Positions 1-5,682 of a DNA stretch of 18,252 nt are shown piece after piece. The stretch is taken from contig JALVLE010000009.1 in the NCBI GenBank assembly GCA_027033555.1, positions 1 through 18,252 of the forward strand, written 5' to 3'. The position numbers and the translations under genes are program-made. The notes under the pieces are model-generated. The model was given only the letters and a program-made list of their open reading frames with translations, did not search any database and was not told where the DNA came from. Every line of letters begins with the position of its first letter. Position 1 is the first letter of the stretch. The stretch comes from Caldifarciminota bacterium (lineage in GTDB: Bacteria > Hydrothermota > Hydrothermia > UBA1063 > CAJXJZ01).

Positions 1-862
1 AACTTGAAATAGGGACCAGTGGGATGGGCGGAAGATGGAGAGAAATTAAGAACTTTGCAAGACTTTCTGACGCGAATATAAATAACACCATAGATTCAGC
101 AAGTACTACTATAAGAGCGCTTATAGGGGAAAGTTTAAATATGGATTTGCCTACTGTAGTCATCACTTTGTATGAATAAGTGAAAATGCCTACAGCTATA
201 GCTACACCGCCGATGAAAAAAAGAATCTGGGTGCCTGTGATATGTATAATGTTAAAGAGGTTCACATCTTTAAAGGGATTTGCTGTGACGAATACGCCCA
301 TAACATTGGCGATATTGTTAGCTCCAAGAGAGTAGGCGCCAAAGGCACCTATTAAGACGAGCCCGATGCGAGTGTACATATCCTGTTCAAGGATGTGTAT
401 TTTTATCTTTCTTAAAAAGAACATGGTTAACTTGTAGAGAACATACGCAAAGAAACCGGTGAGAATGGGATTAATAACCCAGGTAGCCACAATTTTCGTA
501 AGGGCGTCTGTATCTATTAATGCGCCTGCAAATAAGTCCCAGCCCACAATAGCTCCTACTATTGCCTGGGTAGTAGACACAGGAAGTCCCAGTTTTGTCA
601 TCCATGCCACAGTTATTGCCGCAGCGAGCGCCACAGTAAAAGAGCCTCCCAGGGCATTTACAGCACCCAATTTACCTAAGGTATGGGCAGCTCCTGCACC
701 GCTTATTACCGCTCCGATGATAACAAAAATAGAGGCAATAATGGCTGCGGTGCGGAATTTGACCATTTTGGTGGCGACAGCAGTACCAAAAACATTGGCA
801 GCGTCGTTTGCTCCAAGTGACCACCCCAAAAATATTCCGCTTAAAAGATAGAACCAGACCAT
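1..862 (-). CDS. pit: PiT-family inorganic phosphate transporter, partial (C-terminus beyond left edge)
   Basis: Probable inner-membrane ion-coupled phosphate permease of the PiT family. The frame is open from an ATG at 862 to the left edge, giving about 287 residues without the C-terminal part. It starts MVWFYLLSGIFLGWSLGAND and holds the family signature GANDAAN near residue 18. The internal duplicate of that signature reads GANNIAN, with Asn where the first copy has Asp. Several hydrophobic helices are evident (for example the stretches rich in A, I and V after residues 40 and 75). The start codon lies one base after the stop of the DUF47 gene, so the two are translated from one message. 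DUF47-PiT pairs are a common bacterial arrangement in which the DUF47 protein is thought to serve the transporter. Transport of another anion such as sulfate cannot be excluded. Confidence 0.9.
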   Translation of the reverse strand, partial: MVWFYLLSGIFLGWSLGANDAANVFGTAVATKMVKFRTAAIIASIFVIIGAVISGAGAAHTLGKLGAVNALGGSFTVALAAAITVAWMTKLGLPVSTTQAIVGAIVGWDLFAGALIDTDALTKIVATWVINPILTGFFAYVLYKLTMFFLRKIKIHILEQDMYTRIGLVLIGAFGAYSLGANNIANVMGVFVTANPFKDVNLFNIIHITGTQILFFIGGVAIAVGIFTYSYKVMTTVGKSIFKLSPISALIVVLAESMVLFIFASESLAKFLISLHLPPIPLVPISS

Positions 863-863
863 T

Positions 864-1511
864 TTATGCGAGTCTCTTCATTACATATATAGAAATTCTA
901 TCTCCCACGTCTTCTGCTTTGTCTGCAATAAGAAGAAGCTTTTCTACAAAAGTTGACACATGAATTTTATGTGCAAGGTCCATTTCGGTACTTTTAAAAA
1001 TGTCGTTCTTTATTTTATTGCCTACTCTATCCGATTCCTTCTCATGAAACATGATTTTTGTAATATGGTCTCTGACGGCTGTAATATTTTTAAAATAAGA
1101 ACGCACTGTTGTAACCATTTCTTCCACGGAAGCAGCACTTTCTGTTGCAAGGTCATAAATGTATTTATCTGCAAAGTCCGGTATCTGGGGCCTTTCTACT
1201 TCAAAACCCATAATAGTATCTGCTATTATATTGAGTACGTCGTCTGAATTTTCCAAGAGTGCAAGTACGTCACCACGGGCTTCAGGAAGGAGCATTTCCG
1301 AGTACAGCTTATTTTCAATTTCCCTTCTAAGCGTGTCTGCTTTACCCTCAAGCTTGTCAACAAGTTCAGCCCTTTTGGAGAATTCCTCAAAGTTCTCTTC
1401 AAGATAATATTTTATACCCTGTCTAAATTCAAGTGCTGCTTCCATGATGACATCAAGGAATTGGTCTATCTTTGCCTCAAGTTCCTTTGTTTTTTTGAAG
1501 ACAGGTAGCAT
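864..1511 (-). CDS. DUF47 / PhoU-like protein, phosphate transporter accessory
   Basis: A 215-residue, almost wholly helical, charged protein of the DUF47 (PhoU-related, TIGR00153-like) family. It starts MLPVFKKTKELEAKIDQFLD and contains the PhoU-like segments KLEGKADTLRREIENKL (about 55-70) and LLLIADKAEDVGDRI (about 190-205), the acidic metal-binding type of helix typical of the family. It has no signal peptide and no membrane segment, so it is cytoplasmic. Translation starts at 1511 behind a good AAAAGGAG at 1519-1526. It sits directly upstream of the PiT gene, so it probably regulates or assists that permease. Length is normal for the family (about 205-220). The family and its pairing with PiT are well established; the biochemical role is not. 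Confidence 0.9.
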   Translation of the reverse strand: MLPVFKKTKELEAKIDQFLDVIMEAALEFRQGIKYYLEENFEEFSKRAELVDKLEGKADTLRREIENKLYSEMLLPEARGDVLALLENSDDVLNIIADTIMGFEVERPQIPDFADKYIYDLATESAASVEEMVTTVRSYFKNITAVRDHITKIMFHEKESDRVGNKIKNDIFKSTEMDLAHKIHVSTFVEKLLLIADKAEDVGDRISIYVMKRLA

Positions 1512-1537
1512 TTTTATACTCCTTTTGTGAGGATAAG

Positions 1538-1566
1538 ATTATAAGATTTGCGCTTTATAAAATCAA
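1538..1566 (-). promoter_or_regulatory. Candidate sigma70-type promoter for the DUF47-pit operon
   Basis: On the minus strand there is TTGATT (1566-1561), a 17-base spacer, then TATAAT (1543-1538). Transcription would begin near 1531, about 20 bases before the start codon at 1511 and just ahead of the ribosome binding site. The -35 box overlaps the last codons of the Nudix gene (which ends at 1555). This would let the phosphate genes be expressed apart from the genes upstream. Prediction from sequence only. Confidence 0.5.
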
Positions 1567-2061
1567 GGAAGAGGCCTTTTCTATTATTCTCCTATGAGAT
1601 GAGAAGGGGATGTGTGGAATGTTGTTGAGGGGAAAAAATCGGGCGTCGCTTGCATCGTCGCCAGGGATTATTTCTCCCGATACCTCTTTAATTATGAAGC
1701 CCATAACAACCACAGAGCCGTATCTTTTTGAGTTCTGGGTTACTGCACAGCAGAGTTCTGGATTTTTTCCAGTAAGGCCTGTTTCTTCTTTTAACTCTCT
1801 CAAAGCGCCTTCCTCAGGTTGTTCATGAAGTTCCAAAAAACCCGCAGGTAGATTCCATTGGCCAATATTGGGCAGGTTCTTTCTCTTTGCAAGAAGGATT
1901 TTTCCATCTTTTATCACCACGGCAGCGACCACTGGAACGGGGTTCATATAAATGATTCTATTGCATTTTGCGCATACGAGACGTTTATGTCCATCTATAA
2001 ACCTGTGTGTTAATGCGCCCCCACAGTAAGGGCATTTTGAAATATCCATTTCAAAACTCAT
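1555..2061 (-). CDS. Nudix hydrolase with N-terminal zinc ribbon
   Basis: A 168-residue cytoplasmic pyrophosphohydrolase. An N-terminal zinc ribbon has CPYC (Cys10, Cys13) and CAKC (Cys30, Cys33), as in NudC-type NADH/RNA-cap pyrophosphatases. It is followed by MNPVPVVAAVV and a complete Nudix box from Gly74 to Leu96 (G-x5-E-x7-REL-x-EE-x-GL; RELKEETGL is visible), which binds the catalytic metals. The C-terminal part (to 168) is short. The length and ribbon fit small NudC/ADP-ribose pyrophosphatase-like proteins rather than full NudC, which has a further N-terminal domain; the substrate cannot be told. The start overlaps the stop of the lipoprotein gene in an ATGA (2058-2061), so the two are translationally coupled. 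Met5 is an alternative start. Confidence 0.92.
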   Translation of the reverse strand: MSFEMDISKCPYCGGALTHRFIDGHKRLVCAKCNRIIYMNPVPVVAAVVIKDGKILLAKRKNLPNIGQWNLPAGFLELHEQPEEGALRELKEETGLTGKNPELCCAVTQNSKRYGSVVVMGFIIKEVSGEIIPGDDASDARFFPLNNIPHIPFSSHRRIIEKASSLIL

Positions 2062-2606
2062 TCCATAATTTTCCCTTCAAATTCAAAGCCAGAAAATTGT
2101 CCTTTAACTGATTTTATGTAATTTTCAGTCCTGTAAAAAAACTGAATATAGTCCTTTCTGTTCCTTATAAGACGCACTGTGTTTCCATCTGGTATGACTT
2201 CAATAGTGTCAGTACTTTTTGTAAAGAGAAAGATTCTGTTTTCCTTTTTACCTATAAAGGTAAATTCTGGAAATGGAGCTGTGCTGTAAGCATATTTTAT
2301 AGCAAGGTCAAGTATGGGATACCCGGTATTGTTCATATTTATTCTTATGGTTCTGCTTCCAGTAAATATGGTGGATGTTCTTACTTTGAGAATTGAATCT
2401 TTTTTTTCAATGTGAAGGGTTCCTGATAGGCTGAGTCCATTTCCGTATACGCGATAACGGATTTTGGCAGGGTTTTTTAAGGGAGGATGATTGGTAAATA
2501 ACGTTTCTATATTTCTTTCTGCTTTCGGGGTGCGTTTTATTACTGCGCACCCCGAAAGCATCAAAACTGTAAAGAGTAAACTATTTAAGATTCCAGATTT
2601 CTTCAA
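2058..2606 (-). CDS. Unrecognised lipoprotein (TTG start)
   Basis: I do not recognise the family. From a TTG at 2606 the product is about 182 residues and opens with KKSGILNSLLFTVLMLSGC, a textbook lipoprotein signal: two lysines, a hydrophobic stretch and lipobox LSGC. The mature part is rich in beta-forming segments (YRVYGNGLSLSGTLHIEKK, ILKVRTSTIF, RTIRINM), loosely like the LolB/DUF4292 type of half-barrel lipoproteins, but that is only resemblance. An in-frame TTG at 2633 would add nine polar residues before the signal; 2606 gives the cleaner signal peptide, though neither has a strong ribosome binding site. It overlaps the aminotransferase gene end by 26 bases and is coupled to the Nudix gene by ATGA. 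A perfect inverted repeat lies across the lipobox codons. Confidence 0.75.
   Translation of the reverse strand: MKKSGILNSLLFTVLMLSGCAVIKRTPKAERNIETLFTNHPPLKNPAKIRYRVYGNGLSLSGTLHIEKKDSILKVRTSTIFTGSRTIRINMNNTGYPILDLAIKYAYSTAPFPEFTFIGKKENRIFLFTKSTDTIEVIPDGNTVRLIRNRKDYIQFFYRTENYIKSVKGQFSGFEFEGKIME
2520..2560. repeat. Perfect 15-bp inverted repeat inside the lipoprotein gene
   Basis: Arms TGCTTTCGGGGTGCG (2520-2534) and CGCACCCCGAAAGCA (2546-2560) are exact reverse complements, with an 11-base loop (2535-2545). The hairpin spans the codons of the lipobox Cys and the next dozen residues. No T-run follows on either strand, so it is not a standard intrinsic terminator. Confidence 0.9.
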
Positions 2607-3654
2607 TGTGCCAGAGGAGTTCCTTGAGTTCAAAAAGGGTCACATCACCCATGTGACCTATTCTGAATGTTTGCTCTTTTAGTTTCCCGTATCCATTGGA
2701 TATGGCATAACCTCTTTTTGCAAGTTCCTTATTGAGGTCTTTTACGCTGAAGCCCTTTGTGTTCTTTATGGTGCTAACCGTTGGAGACTCGTATCCTTTT
2801 TCAGGGAACATTTCAAATCCGTGTTTAAGTGCCCACTTTCTTGTAAATTCTGCCATTACAGCGTGTCTTTTGTATCTTGCCTCAACTCCTTCTTCAAGTA
2901 TTCTGTCCATCTGATAGTCCATGGCATAAAGAAGTGAAACAGCAGGAGTTGCAGGTGTTTGATGTTTTTCCTCGTATTTTTTGAGCATTCCAAGGAAGTC
3001 AAAGTAGTATCCTCTGTTTTTGACCTTTTTGGCTTTCTCTATTGCCTTTTCGCTCACCACTGTAACTGTAAGTCCTGGAGGCAGAGCAAATGCCTTTTGC
3101 ACACTGGCAAATACAACATCAATGCCCCATTCCTCTGGTTTTATAGGAGCACCCATCATTGCGCTTACAGCATCAACCAGTAAAAGGACATCGGGATAGT
3201 TTTTCATCATTTCGCCAATTTCCTTAAGTGGGTTCATGACGCCTGTGGAGGTTTCATTGTAGGTGACAAGTACTGCTTCGTACTTTCCTGTTTTAAGTTT
3301 CTCCTCTATCATATCAGGTTTTATAGCTTTACCCCATTCTACTTCTATCACATCTCCCTCTTTTCCGTTTGCAAGCCCTATCTTGTACCATCTCTCGCTG
3401 AATGCCCCACAGATGGTTGAAAGAAACTTTTTCTCTACCACGTTTCTCAGTGTTCCCTCCATAACGCCGGTTGCGGAGGAAGTGAATATAAAAACATGAT
3501 TCTTGGTACCAAGGGCTTTTTTTACCTTCTCAGTTACACTGTAGAAGAGTTCTGAGAATTCATTCATTCTGTGACCGATCATCCATTTTGCCTGTGCTTC
3601 AAGTACCTCTCTTCTAACCTCAGTGGGGCCTGGAATAAAGAGTTTTTTGTGCAT
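2581..3654 (-). CDS. Class V aminotransferase (alanine/serine-glyoxylate or phosphoserine type)
   Basis: A 357-residue PLP enzyme of fold type I, class V, cytoplasmic. It opens with HKKLFIPGPTEVRREVLEA and has the IGHRMNEF motif typical of the alanine-glyoxylate/serine-pyruvate aminotransferase group. Asp161 in LLLVDAVSAMMGAP would contact the pyridine nitrogen, and Lys187 in SVQKAFALPPG is the Schiff-base lysine. TSSATGVMEGT (around 58-68) fits the phosphate-binding loop. Relatives act on alanine/glyoxylate, serine/pyruvate, aspartate or phosphoserine, and the sequence alone does not separate these. The start at 3654 follows AAGGAGG (3667-3661) at six bases. The gene's 3' end overlaps the lipoprotein gene. 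Confidence 0.9.
   Translation of the reverse strand: MHKKLFIPGPTEVRREVLEAQAKWMIGHRMNEFSELFYSVTEKVKKALGTKNHVFIFTSSATGVMEGTLRNVVEKKFLSTICGAFSERWYKIGLANGKEGDVIEVEWGKAIKPDMIEEKLKTGKYEAVLVTYNETSTGVMNPLKEIGEMMKNYPDVLLLVDAVSAMMGAPIKPEEWGIDVVFASVQKAFALPPGLTVTVVSEKAIEKAKKVKNRGYYFDFLGMLKKYEEKHQTPATPAVSLLYAMDYQMDRILEEGVEARYKRHAVMAEFTRKWALKHGFEMFPEKGYESPTVSTIKNTKGFSVKDLNKELAKRGYAISNGYGKLKEQTFRIGHMGDVTLFELKELLWHIEEIWNLK
2638..2658. repeat. Perfect 8-bp inverted repeat near the 3' end of the aminotransferase gene
   Basis: Arms GGTCACAT (2638-2645) and ATGTGACC (2651-2658) enclose a 5-base loop. On the minus strand, the direction of transcription, the stem is followed by CTTTTTG. It lies in codons for the segment GHMGDVTLF, about 30 bases upstream of the lipoprotein start, so it could act as a weak attenuator or RNA-processing signal, or be chance. 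Confidence 0.7.
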
Positions 3655-3686
3655 TAATAGCCTCCTTGTTTTCAGGTTTTATGTAT

Positions 3687-3715
3687 ATTTTAGAGAATTT
3701 TTTGGGGTCATACAA
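3687..3715 (-). promoter_or_regulatory. Possible promoter for the aminotransferase-lipoprotein-Nudix genes
   Basis: On the minus strand there is TTGTAT (3715-3710), a 17-base spacer, then TAAAAT (3692-3687), in the 86-base gap between folE2 and the aminotransferase. The -35 match is poor (TTG only), so this is weak. The gap together with a strong ribosome binding site makes a separate transcript plausible. Confidence 0.3.
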
Positions 3716-3740
3716 GAAATATGCATAGATTTAAAATTTT

Positions 3741-4544
3741 TTATAATCTCACCCTGTTCTTGCCTTCTTTGTCTTTTTTTACACATGCGAATGCATTGTG
3801 GTTATGTATGGACTCGTAGCTCGTTACCTGAACAAAGTACCATGTTATGTTTTCATTGTTATCCAGCTTATGAGCGACTTCTCTTGCCACATCCTCCACG
3901 AATCTTGGATTATCGTAGGCAAGTTCTGTAATATACTTTTCATCAGGTCTCTTTAAGAGTGCAAAAAGTGGAGCAGAGGCGCTTTCTTCGGCATACTGAA
4001 TAAGTTCTTCAAGCCAGACCATTTTCTTCATCCTAACGCTTATAAGCACCCTTGCTCTCTGGTTATGAGCACCTCTTTCACTTATTTCTTTGCTACATGG
4101 ACATAGTGTATTGACAGGAACAGAGACCTCGGTTATAAAATCAAAGTTTTTACCCAATTCTGCAACAAATCTGGCATCATAGTTCATAAAACTTTCTGCG
4201 CCTGTCACAGGAGCTTTTTTCTTAATAAAATACGTGAAATGGATGTCAACATGTGCCCTTTCTGCATCCAATTTTTTTCTTAGATCACCGAGTAATTTCT
4301 TAATATTATTGGGGGAAATGCTATCAAGATATACATTAAGCACCTCAATAAATCTTGACATATGAGTACCTCTGAAATTGTGAGGGAGGTTGCAGTAGAG
4401 GTTAATCCTTCCTATGGTGTTCTGCACTCCATTTGATTTATCAAGGACTTTAATAGGATAGACAATATCACTCACACCGACCCGGTCAAGTGGAATTTCA
4501 TGATTGGCTGGTTCTGATTGTACATCTCGCATTTTATTCATCAT
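3741..4544 (-). CDS. folE2: GTP cyclohydrolase FolE2 (type IB)
   Basis: A 267-residue enzyme of COG1469, converting GTP to 7,8-dihydroneopterin triphosphate, the first step of folate and also of queuosine-type 7-deazapurine synthesis. Family landmarks are IPLDRVGV (17-24), RGTHMSRF (58-65) and the metal/catalytic segment LCPCSKEIS...GAHNQRA with Cys148, Cys150 and His160. Length is normal. FolE2 differs from zinc-only FolE by using other metals, and in several bacteria it is the zinc-limitation form; here no FolE is visible for comparison. The start at 4544 lies 11 bases inside the preceding pterin-synthase gene; Met2 and Met5 are alternatives. The partner gene immediately upstream acts on its product. 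Confidence 0.95.
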   Translation of the reverse strand: MMNKMRDVQSEPANHEIPLDRVGVSDIVYPIKVLDKSNGVQNTIGRINLYCNLPHNFRGTHMSRFIEVLNVYLDSISPNNIKKLLGDLRKKLDAERAHVDIHFTYFIKKKAPVTGAESFMNYDARFVAELGKNFDFITEVSVPVNTLCPCSKEISERGAHNQRARVLISVRMKKMVWLEELIQYAEESASAPLFALLKRPDEKYITELAYDNPRFVEDVAREVAHKLDNNENITWYFVQVTSYESIHNHNAFACVKKDKEGKNRVRL

Positions 4545-4902
4545 TTCTTAAAAATACACAGTTTTCATCATCTTCGCATACCATGACCTCATAGAGAGAA
4601 ACATTTTTTTTGAATTTTTCTGCTTTTGACCAGATAAATTCAGCAATGTTTTCGGTGGTGGGATTCTTGAAGCTCTTGTTTAGGTCTTTACAGTCTATAC
4701 TGTTTAATATTTCCTGTTGGATGAAATGTTCAAGTTCCTGAAAATCTACCATTAAGCCATCATCCTCCTTTTTGTTGCCTGTGTAAGTGATTGATGCAAG
4801 GAATGTGTGTGTATGCTTCTTCTCAAAAATCCCTTGTATTTTCACTGCGTGAGATGCGTGAAATTTGAATTTTTTCCTTATATAAAACTTTCTATCATAC
4901 AT
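4534..4902 (-). CDS. 6-pyruvoyl-tetrahydropterin synthase / QueD family protein with altered active site
   Basis: A 122-residue protein of the PTPS/QueD (T-fold) family. FKFHASHAV (12-20) and KKHTHTF (28-34) give the three zinc histidines (His18, His30, His32). NPTTENIAEFIW (80-91) is the usual PTS/TENLA-like segment, and Glu110 sits where the pterin-anchoring Glu is expected. Two members of the usual catalytic triad are different: there is no Cys in the loop before HTH (it reads IQGIFEKKH), and the Asp-His pair reads Asp70-Cys71. It may therefore be a PTPS-III-like enzyme making 6-hydroxymethyl-dihydropterin (folate bypass of FolB), a divergent QueD, or something else. It overlaps archease by 8 bases and folE2 by 11. 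Confidence 0.88.
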   Translation of the reverse strand: MYDRKFYIRKKFKFHASHAVKIQGIFEKKHTHTFLASITYTGNKKEDDGLMVDFQELEHFIQQEILNSIDCKDLNKSFKNPTTENIAEFIWSKAEKFKKNVSLYEVMVCEDDENCVFLRNDE

Positions 4903-5308
4903 CCATTACCACCTCAGTCTCATATGTGTCTTTATTCTTGATAACATGCAGGTTATGATAGGTTATTGCTTTGACTTCTTTTTTTATTTCCTCTCTGTTT
5001 AGTTTTATGTAGTAAAATTCGCACTCTATTGCTTCGTCTGGCTTAAAAGTTTTTATGGCAATTGAACATATTTTTTGCTCCTTTACGAGTGTAATATACA
5101 AAATCTCATCAAGGAAGTCGTGTAAGAGTATATCTACATCTTCTCCTTCTATGCGGATGACTCCCCGTTCTTTCCCCGTGCATTTGTAATTTTTCCCGAA
5201 GATTATTGTATAGAGAGCTTTAAAAGATTCTATAAAAAGGTCTTTTAAAGTCTTGGCAAAAACCTTTATTCTTAAATCTGCTGTGTGTGGCAGTTCAACG
5301 AATGGCAT
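4895..5308 (-). CDS. Archease (RtcB RNA-ligase cofactor)
   Basis: A 137-residue archease. The N-terminal motif FVELPHTADLRIKVFAKTL (His8, Asp11) and the C-terminal KAITYHNLHVIKN...VVMDV with Asp136 are diagnostic; the acidic residues bind metal. Archease promotes guanylylation and multiple turnover of the RtcB tRNA-splicing/RNA-repair ligase, but no rtcB is in this window. It is the first gene of the minus-strand pterin cluster and overlaps the next gene by 8 bases. No Shine-Dalgarno sequence is seen before the ATG at 5308. A TAAAAT only six bases upstream might give a nearly leaderless message, but its -35 is poor. Confidence 0.92.
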   Translation of the reverse strand: MPFVELPHTADLRIKVFAKTLKDLFIESFKALYTIIFGKNYKCTGKERGVIRIEGEDVDILLHDFLDEILYITLVKEQKICSIAIKTFKPDEAIECEFYYIKLNREEIKKEVKAITYHNLHVIKNKDTYETEVVMDV

Positions 5309-5347
5309 GTGTTAATTTTATGGGAAAAGCGATGAAAAAAGAAGTTC

Positions 5348-5376
5348 TTGACTTTTTATCGCCGTAGGTATATATT
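5348..5376 (+). promoter_or_regulatory. Sigma70-type promoter for the lipoprotein/LysM operon
   Basis: TTGACT (5348-5353), a 17-base spacer and TATATT (5371-5376) lie in the 99-base divergent gap. Initiation near 5383 would leave a leader of about 25 bases before the start codon at 5408. This is one of the two best promoter matches in the window. No equally good promoter is visible on the minus strand of the same gap. Confidence 0.75.
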
Positions 5377-5393
5377 AAAAGCACTAACGAACG

Positions 5394-5402
5394 AAAAGGA
5401 GG
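5394..5402 (+). promoter_or_regulatory. Strong ribosome binding site fixing the lipoprotein start
   Basis: AAAAGGAGG ends five bases before the ATG at 5408. It decides for this start over an in-frame upstream ATG at 5348, which would place coding sequence over the promoter and add 20 residues ahead of the signal peptide. Confidence 0.85.
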
Positions 5403-5407
5403 TGTAT

Positions 5408-5671
5408 ATGAAAAAGTTAAGCCTTATGGCAGGTGTGGGAATACTCGCAGTTATACTTACGGGGTGTGGCCCCAAAAAAGCAACAAAAGAGACACTTTCT
5501 CAGATAGAGGAATGCAGAAAAGCTGAGCAGGCAGCTCAACAAAAAATAGAAGAGTTAAATGCCCAGATACAGGAGCTCAAATCTGACAACCTTGATGGCA
5601 AGATTCAGGCGCTTCAGCATGAAAGAGATTCACTTAAAAATTATCTAAATCTCCTTGAGCAAGGATATTAA
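5408..5671 (+). CDS. Small coiled-coil lipoprotein
   Basis: An 87-residue envelope lipoprotein. The signal is MKKLSLMAGVGILAVILTGC with lipobox LTGC, so Cys20 would be lipidated. The mature part is short and mostly a heptad-rich coiled coil (about residues 26-82: IEECRKAEQAAQQKIEEL and following), with no globular domain, reminiscent in size and form of Lpp/OmpA-linker-type tethers but not a recognised homologue. It starts at 5408 behind a strong ribosome binding site. The next gene's ribosome binding site overlaps its stop. Its coiled coil resembles that of the next protein, with aligned E-E-C-R and E-D-C-R motifs, which suggests duplication and possibly pairing. Confidence 0.88.
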   Translation: MKKLSLMAGVGILAVILTGCGPKKATKETLSQIEECRKAEQAAQQKIEELNAQIQELKSDNLDGKIQALQHERDSLKNYLNLLEQGY

Positions 5672-5682
5672 GGAGGTGTAAA

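Noticed and set aside
459..851. Long plus-strand open frame opposite the phosphate transporter
   Set aside because: It is the antisense shadow of the PiT gene; the minus frame carries the GANDAAN signature and follows the DUF47 gene.
5309..5345. Minus-strand promoter and leaderless start for archease (TAAAAT at 5320-5315)
   Set aside because: The -10 is acceptable, but no -35 matches at 16-18 bases; not enough to list as a feature.
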